This document shows, one piece after another, positions 60,347 to 64,000 of a stretch of DNA of 64,000 nt. The notes below the pieces were generated by a model. The model did not search any database, was not told the origin of the DNA, and saw only the letters and a program-made list of their open reading frames with translations. Origin of the DNA: an uncultured Bacteroidia bacterium (lineage in GTDB: Bacteria; Bacteroidota; Bacteroidia; Bacteroidales; UBA932); assembly GCA_902788095.1 (NCBI GenBank), contig CADAIT010000005.1:1-64000 (forward strand), in the 5' to 3' direction. The position numbers were made by a program, and so were the translations under genes. Position 1 is the first letter of the stretch, and the number at the start of each line of letters is the position of its first letter.

Positions 60347-62668
60347 ATGACGGACAGTGCAAAGAAGAAAATCAGCAAGTGGTTCTGGATAATCATGGTA
60401 ACCCCGGTGGCGGTGCTGGCGCTGCTGCTGGGAGCCGTATGGGCCTTTGCCGATATACCCTCCATCGAAGAACTGGAAAACCCGGATTCCAAGCTGGCCA
60501 CGCAGGTCATAGCGGAGGAAGGGGAAATCCTGACCACCTATCATATCGAAAACAGGACGTTTGTCGGCTACGAAGAACTGCCCCAGTCGCTGGTGCAGGC
60601 GGCCGTGGCCACGGAGGACAAACGGTTCTATAAACATTCCGGCATAGACATCCAGTCCCTGGGGCGTGTGTTTTTCCGCACGCTGCTTTCCCGGGATTCC
60701 TCCCAGGGCGGCGGCTCCACCATCACCCAGCAGCTGGCCAAAACCCTTTACCCCCGCGGAGCACACGTGGGCGGGCTGGGCATGGTGTGGATTAAATTGA
60801 AGGAGTGGATTACCGCCATCAAGCTGGAGCGGAATTACACCAAGGACGAAATCATGGACATGTACATGAACGCCGTGTTCTTCGGCTCCAATTCCTATGG
60901 CATCTCTTCTGCGGCCAACCAGTTTTTCGGAAAGCAGCCCTCGGAACTGCTCACGGAAGAAAGCGCCGTGCTGGTGGGCATGGTGAACAAGCCCACGCGT
61001 TACAACCCGGCCCTGAATCCGGACCACGCCCTGCGCCGCCGCAACCTGGTGCTCTCCCGCATGGAGGAGATGCACTATCTTACCAAGGCGGAATGCGACT
61101 CCCTCCAGGCATTGCCCATTACCCTGCATACCCGCACGGGCGACCGCACCACCGGCGTCGGCCCCTACTTCCGCGACATGCTGCGCCGCATCATGGGCGC
61201 GACCAAGCCCCGCCGTTCGGACTACACTTTGGTGGAGGACTACCGCGTGGATTCCCTCCAGTGGGCCGACGACCCCGTGTACGGCTGGCTCAACAAGAAT
61301 TTCAAGAGCGACGGCTCCGCGTATGACCTGGACAAGGACGGCCTGCGCATCTATACCACCATCAATTACAAGATGCAGCGTTATGCGGAGGAAGCCGTCG
61401 CGGAACATTTGGGCAAGGACCTTCAGAAAGCATTTTTCCGCGAGCTGAAAAACCGTCGCAACGCACCGTTCACATCGGATACGGACCCCTCCGTCATTGA
61501 AACCACCCTCAAGCAGGCGCGCCGCTGGAGCGACCGCACCCGCATGATGAAGGCGTCCGGCAGCAGCCAGGCGGAGATAGACAAAAGCTTCTCGCAACCC
61601 GTGAAAATGCGTGTGTTCACCTGGGATAAACCGGGATACCGGGACACGGTCATGACCCCGGACGACTCCATCCGCTATTACAAGTCCTTCTTCAGGGCGG
61701 CGTTCATGGCCATCGAGCCGGGTACCGGTCATGTGAAAGCGTATGTGGGCGGGCCGGACTACCGGTATTTCAAGTACGACAATGTCCGTCAGGGACGCCG
61801 TCAGGTGGGTTCAACCGTAAAACCGTTCATTTACACGCTGGCCATGGAATCCGGCATGACCCCGTGCGACCCGGTCCTGAATTCCCCGGTGGTCATTGTG
61901 GTGAACGGCGATCAAACCTGGACGCCGCAGGACACCCACGCGGACGGTTCCATGGTGGACCTTACCTGGGGCCTTGCGCACAGTTCCAATTCCGTGGCCG
62001 CCTATCTGATGAAGCAGCTGGGCCCCGCCTCCATGGTTTCCATGATGCGTAAAATGGGCATCGGCGGCTTTATCGACCCGGTGGCATCCCTCTGCGTGGG
62101 TTCGGCCGATTTGTCCGTCTTCGACATGGTGACCGCCTACAATACGTACCCCTCGGCCGGCACCTATACCTATCCGCTCTTTGTGACGCGCATTGAAGAC
62201 CGCGACGGCAACATCCTGGGACAGTTCAGCGGCCGCAAGCGGGAGGCGCTTTCCCAGCGCGCCACCGGCGCCATGATTCGCATGATGCGCGCCGTGGTGG
62301 ATAACGGCACCGGCGTCCGCCTGCGTTTCCGCTATGGGCTCAAAGGCGAAATCGCCGGCAAAACCGGAACGACCAACGACAACTCCGACGGCTGGTTCAT
62401 CGGCTACACGCCCAAGATAACGGCGGGTGTATGGGTAGGCGCAGAGGACCGCTACGTGCATTTTTCCAACAACAGCCTGGGCCAGGGAGCCAACATGGCG
62501 CTGCCCATCTGGGGGCTGTGGATGAAAAAAGTCATTCAGGACGGGACACTGGGCATATCGGAGCGGGACACGTTCCCGGAGGAGTTGAAGGGGAACTACT
62601 GCAACGAGGGACAGGGCACGGATTCCACGTCGGAAATGACAGAACTTGAGAATTATTATTTCGAATAA
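60347..62668 (+). CDS. Class A penicillin-binding protein (PBP1A type)
   Basis: Bifunctional peptidoglycan synthase, 773 residues. N-terminal membrane helix, then the GT51 glycosyltransferase with EDKRFYKHSGID and GGSTITQQLAKTL (residues about 87-130). The transpeptidase domain has STVKPF (SxxK), SSNSV (SxN) and KTGTTNDN. Length and order are normal. ddl follows after 2 nt, so wall precursor and wall polymer synthesis are cotranscribed. Confidence 0.95.
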   Translation: MTDSAKKKISKWFWIIMVTPVAVLALLLGAVWAFADIPSIEELENPDSKLATQVIAEEGEILTTYHIENRTFVGYEELPQSLVQAAVATEDKRFYKHSGIDIQSLGRVFFRTLLSRDSSQGGGSTITQQLAKTLYPRGAHVGGLGMVWIKLKEWITAIKLERNYTKDEIMDMYMNAVFFGSNSYGISSAANQFFGKQPSELLTEESAVLVGMVNKPTRYNPALNPDHALRRRNLVLSRMEEMHYLTKAECDSLQALPITLHTRTGDRTTGVGPYFRDMLRRIMGATKPRRSDYTLVEDYRVDSLQWADDPVYGWLNKNFKSDGSAYDLDKDGLRIYTTINYKMQRYAEEAVAEHLGKDLQKAFFRELKNRRNAPFTSDTDPSVIETTLKQARRWSDRTRMMKASGSSQAEIDKSFSQPVKMRVFTWDKPGYRDTVMTPDDSIRYYKSFFRAAFMAIEPGTGHVKAYVGGPDYRYFKYDNVRQGRRQVGSTVKPFIYTLAMESGMTPCDPVLNSPVVIVVNGDQTWTPQDTHADGSMVDLTWGLAHSSNSVAAYLMKQLGPASMVSMMRKMGIGGFIDPVASLCVGSADLSVFDMVTAYNTYPSAGTYTYPLFVTRIEDRDGNILGQFSGRKREALSQRATGAMIRMMRAVVDNGTGVRLRFRYGLKGEIAGKTGTTNDNSDGWFIGYTPKITAGVWVGAEDRYVHFSNNSLGQGANMALPIWGLWMKKVIQDGTLGISERDTFPEELKGNYCNEGQGTDSTSEMTELENYYFE

Positions 62669-62670
62669 AA

Positions 62671-63690
62671 ATGGCCAAATATCAATCTGTTGCCGTGATT
62701 TACGGCAGTGATTCCTCCGAGTGGGAGGTGGCATGCCGCAGTGGTGAATTCGTCGCGTCGCGCATCGACGAATTCCAATACGACGTTTATGAAATTTTTG
62801 CCCGTTTCGGCTCCTGGAAACTGGTCGCCATGCGAAAAGCCAACGCCATGCGCCAGGCCTTCCCGGAGGGGGCTCAGCCGGAAGTGGACAAGTCCGATTT
62901 TTCCGTGATGATTCTCGGGGAAAAGGTGAAATTCGACTTTGCCTATATCATGCAGCATGGCGCTCCCGGGGAGACGGGCCTGTTGCAGGGATATCTGGAA
63001 ATGCTGGGCGTGCCGCATTCCAGCTGCAGCGCCTTTGTCACCACGGTGGCCTTCGACAAGTATTCCTGCAAAAGCTACCTGCGCATGGCCGATTTCGTGA
63101 AGATGGCGCCGGATGCCTTCGTGCGTCAGGGCGACGATGTAGAGGCCTTCTGCAAGCAGGCGCTGGAACGCCTTGGCCTGCCGCTCTTTGTGAAGCCCAC
63201 GTCCGCCGGTTCCAGCTTCGGCATCACCAAGGTGGAAAAGGCGGAGGACCTTCCCGCAGCCGTCCGTTTCGCCTTCGGCGAGGGTGATACGGTTATCGTG
63301 GAGGCCGCTGTCAAGTCGGAGCACGAACTCACCTGCGCCGTATATTCGGACGGCAAAGAGGTGAAGGCGCTGCCGGTCATTGAAATCATATCGGACACCG
63401 GCTGGTTCGACTACGACGCCAAGTACAACGGCCGCAGCCAGGAGGTTTGTCCGGCCCCGATTCCGGATTCCCTGCGGGACCAGGTGCAGGACCTGTCCAA
63501 ACGCATTTACCGTTACCTGGGCTGCAAGGGACTGGTCCGCATGGACTATATCTCGGCCCCGGACGGCCTCTATTTCCTGGAGGTGAACATCATTCCCGGC
63601 ATGACCAATGCCTCGCTGGTTCCCAAGATGGTCCGCACCGCCGGTATCGGCATTACCGATTTCCTGACTACCATCATCGAAAATTCGTAG
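62671..63690 (+). CDS. ddl: D-alanine--D-alanine ligase
   Basis: ATP-grasp enzyme that makes D-Ala-D-Ala for peptidoglycan precursors. 339 residues. The ATP-grasp start (LPLFVKPTSAGSSFGITKV, residues about 170-188), the acidic-triad region and YFLEVNIIPGMT near the end fit the family. The ATG is 2 nt after the PBP stop; prmC starts 3 nt after the stop, so all three are likely one operon. Confidence 0.95.
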   Translation: MAKYQSVAVIYGSDSSEWEVACRSGEFVASRIDEFQYDVYEIFARFGSWKLVAMRKANAMRQAFPEGAQPEVDKSDFSVMILGEKVKFDFAYIMQHGAPGETGLLQGYLEMLGVPHSSCSAFVTTVAFDKYSCKSYLRMADFVKMAPDAFVRQGDDVEAFCKQALERLGLPLFVKPTSAGSSFGITKVEKAEDLPAAVRFAFGEGDTVIVEAAVKSEHELTCAVYSDGKEVKALPVIEIISDTGWFDYDAKYNGRSQEVCPAPIPDSLRDQVQDLSKRIYRYLGCKGLVRMDYISAPDGLYFLEVNIIPGMTNASLVPKMVRTAGIGITDFLTTIIENS

Positions 63691-63693
63691 GAA

Positions 63694-64000
63694 ATGCTGC
63701 TGGTGGATTTCCTGAAAGAGGGGATAGCCGCCCTGGAGCCGTTGTACCCTACGGCGGAGGCGCGGAACATTGTGTTGATGCTGTGTGAGGAAACCATCGG
63801 CACCAAAAACTACACCCATATCGTAGAGCCGCAGTACAAAATTGCTCCCAAGGGGGAAAAAGCCCTGGCCGACGGCTTGTCGCGGCTGCAGAAGGGCGAA
63901 CCCATCCAATATGTTACGGGACGCACGGAGTTCTGCGGACGTATTTTCCATGTGACGCCGGACGTGCTCATTCCTCGTCCGGAAACGGAACTGCTGGTGC
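63694..64000 (+). CDS. prmC: Protein-glutamine N5-methyltransferase, 3'-truncated by the window edge
   Basis: Methylates the GGQ glutamine of peptide chain release factors. Only the first 102 codons are visible: the N-terminal helical domain with GEPIQYVTGRTEFCGRIFHV and then TPDVLIPRPETELLV, the family signature just before the SAM-binding fold. The ATG at 63694 follows the ddl stop by 3 nt. Confidence 0.92.
   Translation, partial: MLLVDFLKEGIAALEPLYPTAEARNIVLMLCEETIGTKNYTHIVEPQYKIAPKGEKALADGLSRLQKGEPIQYVTGRTEFCGRIFHVTPDVLIPRPETELLV

Overview
The window looks like a GC-rich genome of the phylum Bacteroidota, most likely an uncultured gut-type Bacteroidales. Several things point there: many upstream regions carry the TAnnTTTG minus-7 box of the Bacteroidota sigma factor; the str operon runs rpsG-fusA-rpsJ; and there are a GH97 glycosidase, surface lipoproteins, a large MscS channel, a RodA/PBP2/MreDCB cell-shape block and a topoisomerase I with repeat-type C-terminus. 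I cannot name the genus.

Layout. 1-2.9 kb: end of rpsG, fusA and a C-terminally broken rpsJ that runs straight into a CAU tRNA and a terminator. 3-8.1 kb: nitroreductase, DsbD (with two REP-like palindromes inside its coding sequence), a cysteine-desulfidase-like enzyme and a ThrE-type exporter. 8.1-11.3 kb: a REP-associated tyrosine transposase (RAYT) flanked by inverted copies of a palindromic repeat, a small conserved protein and a histidine-acid-phosphatase lipoprotein. 11.3-17.3 kb: GH97 enzyme, MscS channel and two membrane proteins. 17.4-34.7 kb: a one-direction cluster of five amidohydrolases of the YtcJ type, four type-B carboxylesterases, a MATE transporter, a DUF3089-like hydrolase and the relic of a sixth amidohydrolase, facing an outer-membrane barrel protein with three 33-bp-spaced repeats over its promoter.

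36-44.5 kb is an accessory region. It contains broken genes (TPR protein, GH115 piece, integrase C-terminus), an AlbA_2 protein and small DNA-binding proteins. It then has two cassettes of about 2.1 kb, each bounded by a hairpin plus a 14-bp copy of the 3' end of a tRNA-Leu(UAA). The intact tRNA-Leu at the right end is itself interrupted by a 215-nt group I intron. This array of integrase-less cassettes at a split tRNA is the most unusual feature of the window.

44.5-49.4 kb: repeats A and B occur in swapped order around a block with a surface lipoprotein, a 43-codon gene, a membrane-anchored AraC regulator and a transposase relic; an SDR enzyme follows. 49.4-64 kb is ordinary core genome: an S41 peptidase, rodA-mrdA-mreD-mreC-mreB, ispD, an Lrp-type regulator, topA, a class A PBP, ddl and the start of prmC.

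How it works together: the core blocks serve translation, envelope growth and isoprenoid synthesis. The 17-34 kb cluster is best read as a cytoplasmic hydrolysis pathway for ester- and amide-type small molecules with its own efflux pump. The mobile parts form at least three families of palindromic repeats and one tRNA-targeted cassette system.
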